A stretch of 34,914 nucleotides of DNA, from positions 1-34,914 of the forward strand of contig JAITGB010000182.1 of the NCBI GenBank assembly GCA_031280945.1. The letters run 5' to 3'. The translations under genes were made by a program, and so were the position numbers. Under the pieces are notes generated by a model that was not told the DNA's origin, made no database searches, and saw only the letters and a list, made by a program, of their open reading frames with translations. Below are positions 1 through 7,489 of this stretch, piece by piece; the first letter of the stretch is position 1, and the number at the start of each line of letters is the position of its first letter. Source of the stretch: Spirochaetales bacterium (GTDB taxonomy: Bacteria; Spirochaetota; Spirochaetia; DTKZ01).

Positions 1-2
1 CA

Positions 3-1331
3 AAAGTAGACGCCTACGAATACATTAACGATTATCCCTTCCCCTACGACTCAAGCAAAACCGAAGAGCTCACCATCGCCGTAAAACTCGAAAAAGAAAA
101 AGCCCTCAGTATAGGAGGCAGCTTTAACCTTCTTATCGGCCTTAACGTAAACAGCCAAAACTTCTTCACCCGCACAGAGGGAAACTACATTCTCTTTATT
201 CACAACCCGCAGATTCTCCTGCGGCCCGAGTGGAAAACAGCTTTTACGGCGGCAATCACACAAATACGCACAGAGCAAAAGTCCGGCGCCCTTCTGGGAA
301 TCTTTAACCCCATAACAAAAGAAATTATCCGCATAACCTCCGCAGCCTCCATTGAAACCGCCTTAAGCCAAATACAGAATACAAAAAAAGTGTATGCCAT
401 GGACTCTATCCTGCATGATTCTTTCGCCGCACTGGAGAGCATCCAAAACAGTTACAACACCCGCTTCGTATGGATTACCGATTCGGATTTAATGAAAAGT
501 AACACCATAAACCGCGAACGCGAATACTTTGACTTTCTCATGAAGCTGCAATCGCAGAACAACATCAGCTTCTCCTATTTTGGCTACGGAGAGGTTCCCG
601 CGTGGGCCGTCATGAACCAGTCCCTGAAAAACGTAGGAGGAAACTCCTACTATGTAGACGGGCCCCCGCAGCTTGAATCCAAACTCTGGGACGATTACAA
701 GAGGTTCTCCTACCCCACAGTGAAAGACATCAAAATCAACGTTTCACTCATGCCGTGGATACACGAGGCCCGCTACGACTACCGCCCCGCATGGTACCCC
801 GTAAGCGGCTTTCGCCCCGTAAGCTCGTACTACACCCACACCACACAGCACGAACTCAAAAGCATGGATCAAGACGAACACAAAATCTTTTTGCACTACC
901 TCAGCATAGGGCCGGAAAACACAGCCGCCTCCGACCTGTATTTCAGAACAGTCGTGCAGGGAAGAACCGTACCCATAGGCTTTTGCAGCGTTGAGTATTA
1001 TTCCTGGCGGGACAAAAAAACAAAATATAAAACCTTTCCCCTAAGCATCACCTACACCGATGACTACAGCGAGTACGAGGCGGCCATAGACGCAAAAGTA
1101 AGCAAGTACACAGTGCTGCAAAACACAGGCTTTATCCTCAAAGAACTGTCCGGGCTTGTAAACTCCCGGCAGTATTACACAGCCATACTCCTCGTGGACA
1201 GCCAAATCAAAATGCTTAAAAAATATCTCGCCCAAACCCCCGGCAAGGAAATTGAGGGCGACATAGAAACTCTGGAGAAAAACAGAACCCTTCTTATGGA
1301 GCAGGCGCGAAGCCTCAACTACATACGCTAA
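3..1331 (+). CDS. VWA-like domain protein, 5' end outside window
   Basis: The frame is open from base 3 to the TAA at 1329-1331, giving at least 442 residues; the true start lies upstream of the window. The visible protein begins in a beta-rich segment, then shows the alternating strand/helix pattern of a von Willebrand A fold: a hydrophobic strand ending ILFIHNP where a DxSxS metal site would be expected, a later strand FVWITDSD, and FSYFGYG followed by a helix. The C-terminal ~120 residues end in a helix-rich stretch. If this is a VWA domain, its MIDAS motif is degenerate (HNP in place of DxS), so metal-dependent ligand binding would be altered. No membrane segment is visible in this part. 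It converges on the next gene, with 48 bp between stops. Function unknown; the domain call is inference from pattern. Confidence 0.55.
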   Translation, partial: KVDAYEYINDYPFPYDSSKTEELTIAVKLEKEKALSIGGSFNLLIGLNVNSQNFFTRTEGNYILFIHNPQILLRPEWKTAFTAAITQIRTEQKSGALLGIFNPITKEIIRITSAASIETALSQIQNTKKVYAMDSILHDSFAALESIQNSYNTRFVWITDSDLMKSNTINREREYFDFLMKLQSQNNISFSYFGYGEVPAWAVMNQSLKNVGGNSYYVDGPPQLESKLWDDYKRFSYPTVKDIKINVSLMPWIHEARYDYRPAWYPVSGFRPVSSYYTHTTQHELKSMDQDEHKIFLHYLSIGPENTAASDLYFRTVVQGRTVPIGFCSVEYYSWRDKKTKYKTFPLSITYTDDYSEYEAAIDAKVSKYTVLQNTGFILKELSGLVNSRQYYTAILLVDSQIKMLKKYLAQTPGKEIEGDIETLEKNRTLLMEQARSLNYIR

Positions 1332-1379
1332 GGCAGTGCGCAGCCCCGGCGCGAAGCCCACAAAGCCCTCGCCCCGGCC

Positions 1380-4151
1380 TCACCCGCCAAGCCCCAGCAA
1401 AATCCCCCGCACGTCCTGGGCGCCGGGCAGCCTCCCCCCATCCAGACCCACAACGAGAAAGCTCCTCCCCCCCTCCCATACTACCGGAACAAAAAGCGGC
1501 ATATACGAAGAGGCAAACGCAGCCGAAGAGGCAAACCAGCCCGAAGTCGCAAGCTCCGCGAATTCCCGTATCTCCCGCAAAGGCTTTTTCAGGAGAATAG
1601 CATTGCCCCCTCCCTTCTGCCTCTCCTCAAAGAGGGACGGCACAGGCACAGTACGCTTCCCCCCGCCTTCAGCGCCAAGCCCCAGGGTATAGGCAATCTC
1701 ATAAACGCCCTCACGGGGCCGGAGAAGGGCAGCCGCCGGAGACAAACCAAAAGCCCGCGACACCGTAACAAGGGATTTTATAACGCCCACCCCGCCGGAG
1801 TGGAACCTTTTCAAAAAGAAATCGTACTGAAAATACCCATCCGAAGATACAAGGCTCTTATCCATAACGCTTTCTTCCGCGAAAACCTCAACCCTCTCCT
1901 CAGCCGAAACGCCCCCCATAAGGAGAAAGTCAACGCCTGAGTCCCTCCCGCCCCAAATCTCATCAATACCCGGACTCACTTCGCCAAAAACCCCATTCTC
2001 CCGCTCCCCATCCACCGTCTCCGCGGAACTCTCTCCGGCGGAAACCCGTAAAGCCCCTCCCGCTTTCTCAGCCTCCTCTTCCGCCCCCCCCAGGGGAAAA
2101 ATAACACAATTCCCCTCATCTTCGCCAAGCTCCAGAATACCCAAAACAGCCTCACCCGCGGAAGGAACAGTGCCGCTCGCCGCCATCAAGCTCGCGTAAG
2201 CGTCCCCCGAAAAAACAGCAGGCCGGAACGCCAGGTCTTCAAGAAAAGCCTCACCCGAATCTTCATCATCCCCATCAGCCGCTTCAAGAACACGGGCCGC
2301 ATCCTCAACCTCACCGGAAGCCCCCGCCTCTCCCGCCTCGTCTCTCTCACCCTCACCGTCAACAGCCGCATCAACAACTTCTACATCGTCCGCCTCACCT
2401 TCGCCGGAAGGCTCATCATCGCTATCCTCCGCTGCCGCTTCCGCGTCCTCCACGTCGTCTACATCATCCGCATCCTCGGCCTCCTCGACCTCATCCACAG
2501 CCTCCACGTCTTCTGCATCGTCCGCCTCATCTTCGCCGGAAGGCTCATCATCGCTAGCCTCATCCGCCGCTTCCGCGTCCTCCACGTCGTCTACATCATC
2601 CGCATCCTCGGCCTCCTCGGCCTCATCCACAGCCTCCACGTCTTCTGCATCGTCCGCATCATCTCCGCCGGAAGGCTCATCATCGCTAGCCTCCGCTGCC
2701 GCTTCCGCGTCCTCTCCATCGGACAACTCTTCAAGAGACTCAAGCTCCTCAGCATCGCCAATCTCCTCCACGTCCTCCGCCTCATCAGAGAAAGCATCAA
2801 GGCTCACCTGAGCCAAAGACGCGGCAGGAAGCCCATCATCCCCCGGCCTCGCGCGGGAAAGCCTCGCCGGAGAAGAGGCCAGCTTTTTCCCCCCGCCCAA
2901 AGCCTGCATATTCGCAAGAGCCTTCTCGATAAGAGCCTCAATCTTTCCCAAATCAGGAGAGACCCTCTTCTCCTCCCGCCGCGAAACAAGAACCGCAATA
3001 ATCTCATCCCAGCTCTTGTCAACAAGAGCATCGAACTTCTCCACCTCCGCCTTTTTAAGCCGGAGGCCCCGCTTTAACTCAGAACGAACATCATCGCGCC
3101 TTACTTCAAGCTCCGACTGCCATTTACTCCAGTCAATCTCCTCTTTGCGCTCAAGATACTCCCGCAGAAGATTCATCTGGAACTTCTTAATCCTCTCAAA
3201 AAGAACAACCGAAGAATCCTGCCTGATACTCAAAACAAGAAAAACAACAAGAAAAGCCGTAAAAAAAACAGACGAAAGGAGAATCCCCTTCATAACAGGA
3301 TTAAGAACAAACTCATCGTCCGCCGCAAAAATCCCAATACGCGAAAAATCACCCAAAACCCTGTCAAAAAAAATGTAACGCCGCCCCTCACCCTGAAACG
3401 AAGGCCGCGCCTGAGCAGCCCCCGCCCAGTACCCTGTAACAGCCTCCTTCACGTCCTCAGAACCGGACACGTCCGCGCGCAGGAGAATACCCAGACTCTC
3501 CACTAACGCAAGCTCCTCCCCAAGATTAATCACCCCCGCCTGCATCAAATGCCGCTCAAGACCATCAAGGGACACATAAAAAAGCCCGTACCCCGCAAAA
3601 GCGTCATACCCGCCCGTTATCCTAAAACCGTACACACACGCATTATCCTCAGGGCTCAAAACCACAAAAGGGCTCTTCTCAGAGCGGGCAATCTGGGCAA
3701 TAAAATCCGCAGCCTCAACATCGGAAAAAAAACTATACTCAATCGAACGGCTTGTAGTATTACGCACATCGCTTGCAAGCGAACTATAGTGAATCTCACG
3801 CAGACCTGAGTCCACGAAACGGATAAACATCAGCGAAGGCACGTCCTCCTCCAGCTTCCCGAAGGCCCGCGTCCTCGCAAGAATATCCTCTCTCCTCTGG
3901 TTACGCAGGAAAATCGACTTAATCCACTCCCCGCGCACCGCCGCCCCGTAGCGCTCAAGATTCAGGGCATGGAACCTCCCAATCTCCGAGGCAGCCCTCG
4001 CAAGCGACCGGTTAATATCCCCCGCCACCTTCCTGTTGTAAAAAGTGCTCTCAATATAATTGAACATACCCGAAAACGCGGCAATCGAAAAAACGCAAAA
4101 AATCACCACAGCCGCGAGAAGGCTTAAAGACAATTTTTGGGCAGTTCTCAT
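1380..4151 (-). CDS. Two-TM membrane protein with acidic tandem repeats
   Basis: A 923-residue protein of no family I can name. Residues about 9-31 are a hydrophobic segment (signal anchor), 32-285 would be a periplasmic sensor-like domain, and 288-310 a second membrane segment. A charged, probably coiled-coil region follows (315-420). Residues about 453-635 are extremely rich in Asp, Glu and Ala and contain a 44-residue repeat marked by DDEPSG at roughly 490, 534 and 578. The last ~170 residues form a globular domain with hydrophobic strands, possibly GAF-like. The ATG at 4151 is preceded by AAGGAG at 4163-4168 and by a promoter at 4196-4224. The layout resembles a membrane sensor whose output module is unrecognised: no HAMP, kinase or methyl-accepting signature is visible. 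The acidic block could be a flexible linker or a cation or protein binding surface. Confidence 0.85.
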   Translation of the reverse strand: MRTAQKLSLSLLAAVVIFCVFSIAAFSGMFNYIESTFYNRKVAGDINRSLARAASEIGRFHALNLERYGAAVRGEWIKSIFLRNQRREDILARTRAFGKLEEDVPSLMFIRFVDSGLREIHYSSLASDVRNTTSRSIEYSFFSDVEAADFIAQIARSEKSPFVVLSPEDNACVYGFRITGGYDAFAGYGLFYVSLDGLERHLMQAGVINLGEELALVESLGILLRADVSGSEDVKEAVTGYWAGAAQARPSFQGEGRRYIFFDRVLGDFSRIGIFAADDEFVLNPVMKGILLSSVFFTAFLVVFLVLSIRQDSSVVLFERIKKFQMNLLREYLERKEEIDWSKWQSELEVRRDDVRSELKRGLRLKKAEVEKFDALVDKSWDEIIAVLVSRREEKRVSPDLGKIEALIEKALANMQALGGGKKLASSPARLSRARPGDDGLPAASLAQVSLDAFSDEAEDVEEIGDAEELESLEELSDGEDAEAAAEASDDEPSGGDDADDAEDVEAVDEAEEAEDADDVDDVEDAEAADEASDDEPSGEDEADDAEDVEAVDEVEEAEDADDVDDVEDAEAAAEDSDDEPSGEGEADDVEVVDAAVDGEGERDEAGEAGASGEVEDAARVLEAADGDDEDSGEAFLEDLAFRPAVFSGDAYASLMAASGTVPSAGEAVLGILELGEDEGNCVIFPLGGAEEEAEKAGGALRVSAGESSAETVDGERENGVFGEVSPGIDEIWGGRDSGVDFLLMGGVSAEERVEVFAEESVMDKSLVSSDGYFQYDFFLKRFHSGGVGVIKSLVTVSRAFGLSPAAALLRPREGVYEIAYTLGLGAEGGGKRTVPVPSLFEERQKGGGNAILLKKPLREIREFAELATSGWFASSAAFASSYMPLFVPVVWEGGRSFLVVGLDGGRLPGAQDVRGILLGLGG
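2376..2714 (-). repeat. 132-bp in-frame tandem repeat (about 2.5 units)
   Basis: The marker AAGGCTCATCATCGCT recurs at 2408, 2540 and 2672 on the plus strand, exactly 132 bp apart. The units are nearly identical at DNA level, including synonymous sites, over about 2376-2714. The period is 44 codons, so unit gain or loss keeps frame. It encodes the Asp/Glu/Ala-rich middle of the 923-residue membrane protein. Confidence 0.9.
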
Positions 4152-4195
4152 TACAGGGCGCGCTCCTTGGAGTTCATGTATCCTCTATACGATGC

Positions 4196-4224
4196 AGTAT
4201 AGAAAATTCCCCGCGTAAAGTAAA
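4196..4224 (-). promoter_or_regulatory. Sigma70-type promoter for the 923-residue membrane protein
   Basis: On the minus strand TTTACT (4219-4224) and TATACT (4196-4201) are separated by exactly 17 bp. The predicted start is about 38 nt upstream of the ATG at 4151, leaving room for the AAGGAG ribosome binding site. Confidence 0.6.
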
Positions 4225-4255
4225 TCAGTAAGAGTACAAGTTATAAGAAGAATAT

Positions 4256-4366
4256 GGGCGCATTTTTTGCGCTTTGCGCAAAAAACCGGGCTATCCGCTC
4301 CAATTCCTCAAAAATTGCCTTGCGGCAATTTTCTGCGGGATTTCCGCTTCTATCCCTTGCGCAAAG
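4256..4366 (-). ncRNA. Twin-module structured repeat element, copy 1 (subtype A)
   Basis: Read on the minus strand: GCGCAAGGG, module 1 (GGGATAGAAGCGGAAATCCC), a 9-bp hairpin (4311-4319 pairing with 4324-4332), module 2 (GGAATTGGAGCGGATAGCCC), GG, then a stem with T6 on its 5' arm and A6 on its 3' arm (4263-4285), ending TGCGCCC. Four more copies are in the window. The central hairpin differs in sequence from the other copies but is fully paired. It lies just beyond the terminator of the rplQ-ending operon, on the same strand. Whether it is transcribed independently is not visible; no convincing promoter precedes it. It resembles, from memory, the Flavo-1 RNA motif. Confidence 0.7.
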
Positions 4367-4402
4367 ACCTATTACCCCGCAGCCTATAATCCGCGCCGGC
4401 AT

Positions 4403-4427
4403 AAAAAAAGGGCGCCGCCTGGCGCCC
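4403..4427 (-). terminator. Intrinsic terminator after rplQ
   Basis: On the minus strand GGGCGCC and GGCGCCC form a perfect 7-bp GC stem with a 4-nt loop, followed directly by seven T (complement of 4403-4409). It begins 9 nt after the rplQ stop codon and closes the large ribosomal protein operon. Confidence 0.93.
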
Positions 4428-4435
4428 CATACATT

Positions 4436-4867
4436 TTAAGCCTTCGCTTCCTGCGGAGCCTTCTCCTCCGCAGCCTTTTTAGCCTTCTTCGGCTTCTTCT
4501 TTTCCTTTACCTTGCGGTCAACAAGCTCAAGGAGAACAATCTCGCTGCCGTCTCCCTCGCGGAAACCCAGCTTCAAAATCCGCGTATAGCCGCCCGGTCT
4601 TGCCACGTAGCGCGGGCCTATCTCCGTAAACAGCTTCGCAAGAACAGCCTTATCGTGAATACGCCGGGCCGCGATTCTCCTGTTATGAACAGAATCCTCC
4701 TTTGCCCGCGTTACCAGCTTCTCCGCAGCCGTGCGCACAGCCTTCGCCTTCGCCTTCGTGGTCTTAATCCTCTCATACCGGAAAAGGGAAATAACCATAT
4801 TGCGCAGAAGAGCTTTCCTGTGCGCCGAACGCCTGCCCAGAGCATTAAAACCAATTCTATGCTTCAC
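4436..4867 (-). CDS. rplQ: 50S ribosomal protein L17
   Basis: 143 residues opening with the family signature MKHRIGFNALGR, which packs at the base of the 50S subunit near the tunnel exit. The C-terminal ~25 residues are a Lys/Ala/Glu-rich tail beyond the family core. The start codon is GTG (4865-4867), inside the 3' end of rpoA, so the two genes overlap by 11 nt; a GAAGGAAG run in the rpoA end serves as ribosome binding site and translational coupling is likely. Last gene of the S10-spc-alpha cluster, followed by an intrinsic terminator. Confidence 0.97.
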   Translation of the reverse strand: MKHRIGFNALGRRSAHRKALLRNMVISLFRYERIKTTKAKAKAVRTAAEKLVTRAKEDSVHNRRIAARRIHDKAVLAKLFTEIGPRYVARPGGYTRILKLGFREGDGSEIVLLELVDRKVKEKKKPKKAKKAAEEKAPQEAKA

Positions 4868-5915
4868 TAGCTTCTTCCTTCTTCTTTTTTACAGTCTTCA
4901 GCGCCTTCTTCAAAGCGCCGTAATCAGTCATACCCAAACTCAAGTTCCATTCCTGGAGCTTTTCCTTTATTTCAACGAGAGACTTCTTCCCAAAATTGCG
5001 CACCTTCGCAAGCTCATCTTCCTCCCGCACGGTAAGGTCGCCGATGGTTGTAATATTGATGTTTTTCAGACAATTACTCGACCTCACCGAAAGCTCAAGC
5101 TCCTCAACCTTTGTTTCAAGCAGCTTGCGCACGTTCTCCTCGTCCTCGTCAATATCCCTCTCGGATTCGAGGCCATCCTCGTCAAAGTTGATAAAAATCG
5201 TAAAATGGTCTTTGGCGATTTTCGCCGCCTCCGCAAGAGCATCCTCAGGACTTATCGAACCGTCAGTCCAGATTTCCATGGTGAGCTTATCGTAATCCGA
5301 CCTCTGCCCAACGCGCGTATCTTCAACCGTATGTTTTACCTTTTTAATCGGGGAGAAAACCGCGTCAATGGGAATAGTACCGATAATCTCAACGTACTTA
5401 TCGTTTGTCTCCGCCGGAATATACCCCCGCCCCAGGTCAATCTGCAGTTCAAGGTCAAACTTGGCGTCATCCATAGTCGTAGCGATATGCAGATTCTTGT
5501 TAAAAACGCGGATAGAATCATCAATTTCCAAATCAAGACCCTTCACATCGGCCTTGCCCTTTACCTCAAGGAGGAGCGTCTTCTGGTCAGCCCCGTCTTC
5601 AAGCCTGAGCTGCAAAAGTTTCAGGTTATTGATAATATCCGGCGTGTCCTCCACAACTCCCGGTATGGACTCATACTCGCTGGACAAAACGTGCGCCGTA
5701 CCCTCTTTGTCATACGAAGTTATCCTCACCGCCGTAACAGCGTAGCCCTGAATCGAAGACAAAAGAATACGCCGGAGCGTATTTCCTATAGTAGTGCCAA
5801 AGCCGCGTTCAAAGGGATAGGCAATAAATTTCCCAAACGTCGGACTTACTTCCGCGTGTTCAAATGTAATACCCTTAGGGCGTTTAAACCCTTTGAGAAG
5901 GTTTTTGCGTGCCAT
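4857..5915 (-). CDS. rpoA: DNA-directed RNA polymerase subunit alpha
   Basis: 352 residues; nucleates RNA polymerase assembly by dimerising and holding beta and beta-prime. The N-terminal assembly domain shows RGFGTTIGNTLRRILLSS (about residues 37-54). An acidic linker (FDEDGLESERDIDEDEEN) separates it from the C-terminal domain, where SVRSSNCLKNINITTIGDL carries the helix-hairpin surface that contacts UP elements and activators. The tail is Lys/Glu-rich. ATG at 5913-5915. Sits between rpsD and rplQ as in most bacteria, ending inside rplQ. Confidence 0.98.
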   Translation of the reverse strand: MARKNLLKGFKRPKGITFEHAEVSPTFGKFIAYPFERGFGTTIGNTLRRILLSSIQGYAVTAVRITSYDKEGTAHVLSSEYESIPGVVEDTPDIINNLKLLQLRLEDGADQKTLLLEVKGKADVKGLDLEIDDSIRVFNKNLHIATTMDDAKFDLELQIDLGRGYIPAETNDKYVEIIGTIPIDAVFSPIKKVKHTVEDTRVGQRSDYDKLTMEIWTDGSISPEDALAEAAKIAKDHFTIFINFDEDGLESERDIDEDEENVRKLLETKVEELELSVRSSNCLKNINITTIGDLTVREEDELAKVRNFGKKSLVEIKEKLQEWNLSLGMTDYGALKKALKTVKKKKEEASEA

Positions 5916-5924
5916 GTACGCTCC

Positions 5925-6560
5925 TTACTTAGAATAGAACTCGACGACAAGCTGCTCCTTAATATCCGCAAGGTCCGCAACATCGTTCCTGCGGGGAATA
6001 GCCCGAAAGTACCCGACAAGCTCATCAGGATTTACCTCAAGCCAGGGAGCAACCCCGGAACGGGTGTACTCTTTCATGCTCTCCTTGACAAAGAGGAGCT
6101 TCTTCGCCTTTTCACCCAGTTCCACCTTGTCGCCTATCTTTAATTGGTAGGAGGGAATGTTCACCCTCTTTCCGTTTACCAGAATATGCCCATGCGAAAC
6201 AAGCTGCCGCGCCTGCTTCCGTGAGGCCGCAAAACGCAAACGGTAGATAACATTATCGAGCCTCTTTTCCAAAAGACTAATAAAAGAATCGCCCGTTCTG
6301 CCCGGCATCCTCGCGGCTTTCTGGAAGGTAATCTTGAACTGCTTCTCCAGCATACAATAGATTCTCTTCATCTTCTGCTTTTCCCGCAGCTGCAAGCCAT
6401 AGTCAGACCTTTTCCCCTGGCGGCTTCGCAGGCCCTTTCCCGGAGCCGGACGCTTCTTTGTAACCGAACAGTGGTCAGAAAAACACCTCTCGCCCTTCAA
6501 AAACAGTTTGCTGCCTTCGGCCCTGCACAAACGGCACTGCGGCCCCGTATATCTCGCCAT
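5925..6560 (-). CDS. rpsD: 30S ribosomal protein S4 (zinc-binding form)
   Basis: 211 residues; primary 16S rRNA binder that starts 30S assembly. Cys9, Cys12, Cys26 and Cys31 sit at the spacing of the zinc knuckle in zinc-bearing S4 proteins such as that of Thermus. The S4 RNA-binding domain follows (LDNVIYRLRFAASRKQARQLV, then the GHILVNGKRVNIPSY stretch). I chose the ATG at 6558-6560 (MARYTGPQ) over an upstream in-frame start at 6605, because it matches the family N-terminus and is preceded by AAGGGAGAGG. In many bacteria S4 also represses the alpha operon; no such leader is evident here. Confidence 0.97.
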   Translation of the reverse strand: MARYTGPQCRLCRAEGSKLFLKGERCFSDHCSVTKKRPAPGKGLRSRQGKRSDYGLQLREKQKMKRIYCMLEKQFKITFQKAARMPGRTGDSFISLLEKRLDNVIYRLRFAASRKQARQLVSHGHILVNGKRVNIPSYQLKIGDKVELGEKAKKLLFVKESMKEYTRSGVAPWLEVNPDELVGYFRAIPRRNDVADLADIKEQLVVEFYSK

Positions 6561-6574
6561 TATTCGCCTCTCCC

Positions 6575-6955
6575 TTACACTCTTCTCGTCTTGCGCGGCC
6601 TGCACCCGTTATGGGGAATAGGAGTAACATCCCGTATGGATTTTACCTTCAGCCCCAAAGCGCCAAGAGAGCGCACCGCGGATTCGCGGCCCACTCCCGG
6701 CCCCTTTACAAACACATGAACTTCCCGCAGGCCGTAGTCCATCGCCTTCTGGGCGGCCGTTTCCGCCGTTGTCTGCGCCGCAAAGGGAGTCGATTTCTTC
6801 GCCCCCCGAAAGTTAAGCCCGCCGGCGCTCGCCCAGGAAACGGCGTTTCCGTTAATATCCGTTATCGTAACAATCGTATTATTGAAAGTCGCCTGAATAT
6901 ACACATTCCCTTCGTGTACCGTCTTTTTTTCTTTCTTCTTCTTTACTTTCGCCAA
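6575..6955 (-). CDS. rpsK: 30S ribosomal protein S11
   Basis: 126 residues, platform protein of the 30S subunit. Recognised from GNVYIQATFNNTIVTITD and the conserved C-terminus DVTPIPHNGCRPRKTRRV. The N-terminus is a short Lys-rich extension. The start codon is TTG (6953-6955), supported by GGAGGA seven nt upstream and by the MAKVKKKK N-terminus; no in-frame ATG gives a sensible product. Lies between rpsM and rpsD. Confidence 0.96.
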   Translation of the reverse strand: MAKVKKKKEKKTVHEGNVYIQATFNNTIVTITDINGNAVSWASAGGLNFRGAKKSTPFAAQTTAETAAQKAMDYGLREVHVFVKGPGVGRESAVRSLGALGLKVKSIRDVTPIPHNGCRPRKTRRV

Positions 6956-6975
6956 TTTTTAGTCCTCCACAGCCC

Positions 6976-7347
6976 TTAAACAGCCTTCTTCTTTCCAGCA
7001 ACAGTCTTCTTCTTGCCCTTGCGCGTACGTGCGTTTGTCCGCGTTCTTTGCCCCCGTACAGGCAGCCCCCGCCTATGGCGCAGGCCGCGGTAACATCCAA
7101 TGTCCATAAGACGCTTTATGTTCAGGGAGACCTCCGTCCTCAGGCGGCCCTCCACCTTGTACTCGTTTTCAATAACGGTGCGCAGCTCGTTGATTTCCTC
7201 GCCCGTTAAATCGTTCGCCCTCTTGTAGGGGTCAATCTTTGTTGTCTCGCAAATCTTGCGGGCCGCCGAACGGCCAATTCCGAAAATATACGTCAGCGCA
7301 ATATCCAAATGCTTGTTTGGAAGGTCAACGCCAGCAATACGCGCCAT
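6976..7347 (-). CDS. rpsM: 30S ribosomal protein S13
   Basis: 123 residues; head protein that contacts the P-site tRNA and the 50S subunit bridge. The N-terminal domain begins MARIAGVDLPNKHLDIALTY and contains the helix-turn-helix-like YIFGIGRSAARKI. The basic tail (GLRHRRGLPVRGQRTRTNAR) is the tRNA-contacting extension. ATG at 7345-7347 with GGAGG just upstream. Ordinary length for the family; follows rpmJ. Confidence 0.97.
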   Translation of the reverse strand: MARIAGVDLPNKHLDIALTYIFGIGRSAARKICETTKIDPYKRANDLTGEEINELRTVIENEYKVEGRLRTEVSLNIKRLMDIGCYRGLRHRRGLPVRGQRTRTNARTRKGKKKTVAGKKKAV

Positions 7348-7356
7348 GAAATCCTC

Positions 7357-7470
7357 CTACCTCTGTCTCTGCTTGTGCTTGGGATTGATGCACACAATCC
7401 GCAAAACGCCGCGCCGTTTGATAATTTTACACTTATCACAAATCGGTTTCACACTTACCCGTACTTTCAT
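7357..7470 (-). CDS. rpmJ: 50S ribosomal protein L36 (zinc form)
   Basis: 37 residues, beginning MKVRVSVKPICDKCKIIKRR. Cys11, Cys14, Cys27 and His32 form the complete zinc-ribbon set of the primary (C+) L36, which stabilises 23S rRNA near the peptidyl transferase region. ATG at 7468-7470, TAG at 7357-7359. It stands directly between secY and rpsM; infA, map and adk, often found next to it in other bacteria, are absent. Confidence 0.97.
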   Translation of the reverse strand: MKVRVSVKPICDKCKIIKRRGVLRIVCINPKHKQRQR

Positions 7471-7489
7471 TTTTTCCCTCGTTTTACTC

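Noticed and set aside
2376..2714. Regular repeats as a CRISPR array
   Set aside because: The 132-bp period is head-to-tail without spacers and lies in frame inside a coding sequence.
4254..4439. Open frames through the repeat elements (also at 20514-20870, 21964-22209, 33593-33867) giving recurring peptides like NRAIRSNSS and GFPLLSLA
   Set aside because: They arise from the shared element sequence, occur in different frames, lack ribosome binding sites, and the central part varies to preserve pairing rather than protein.
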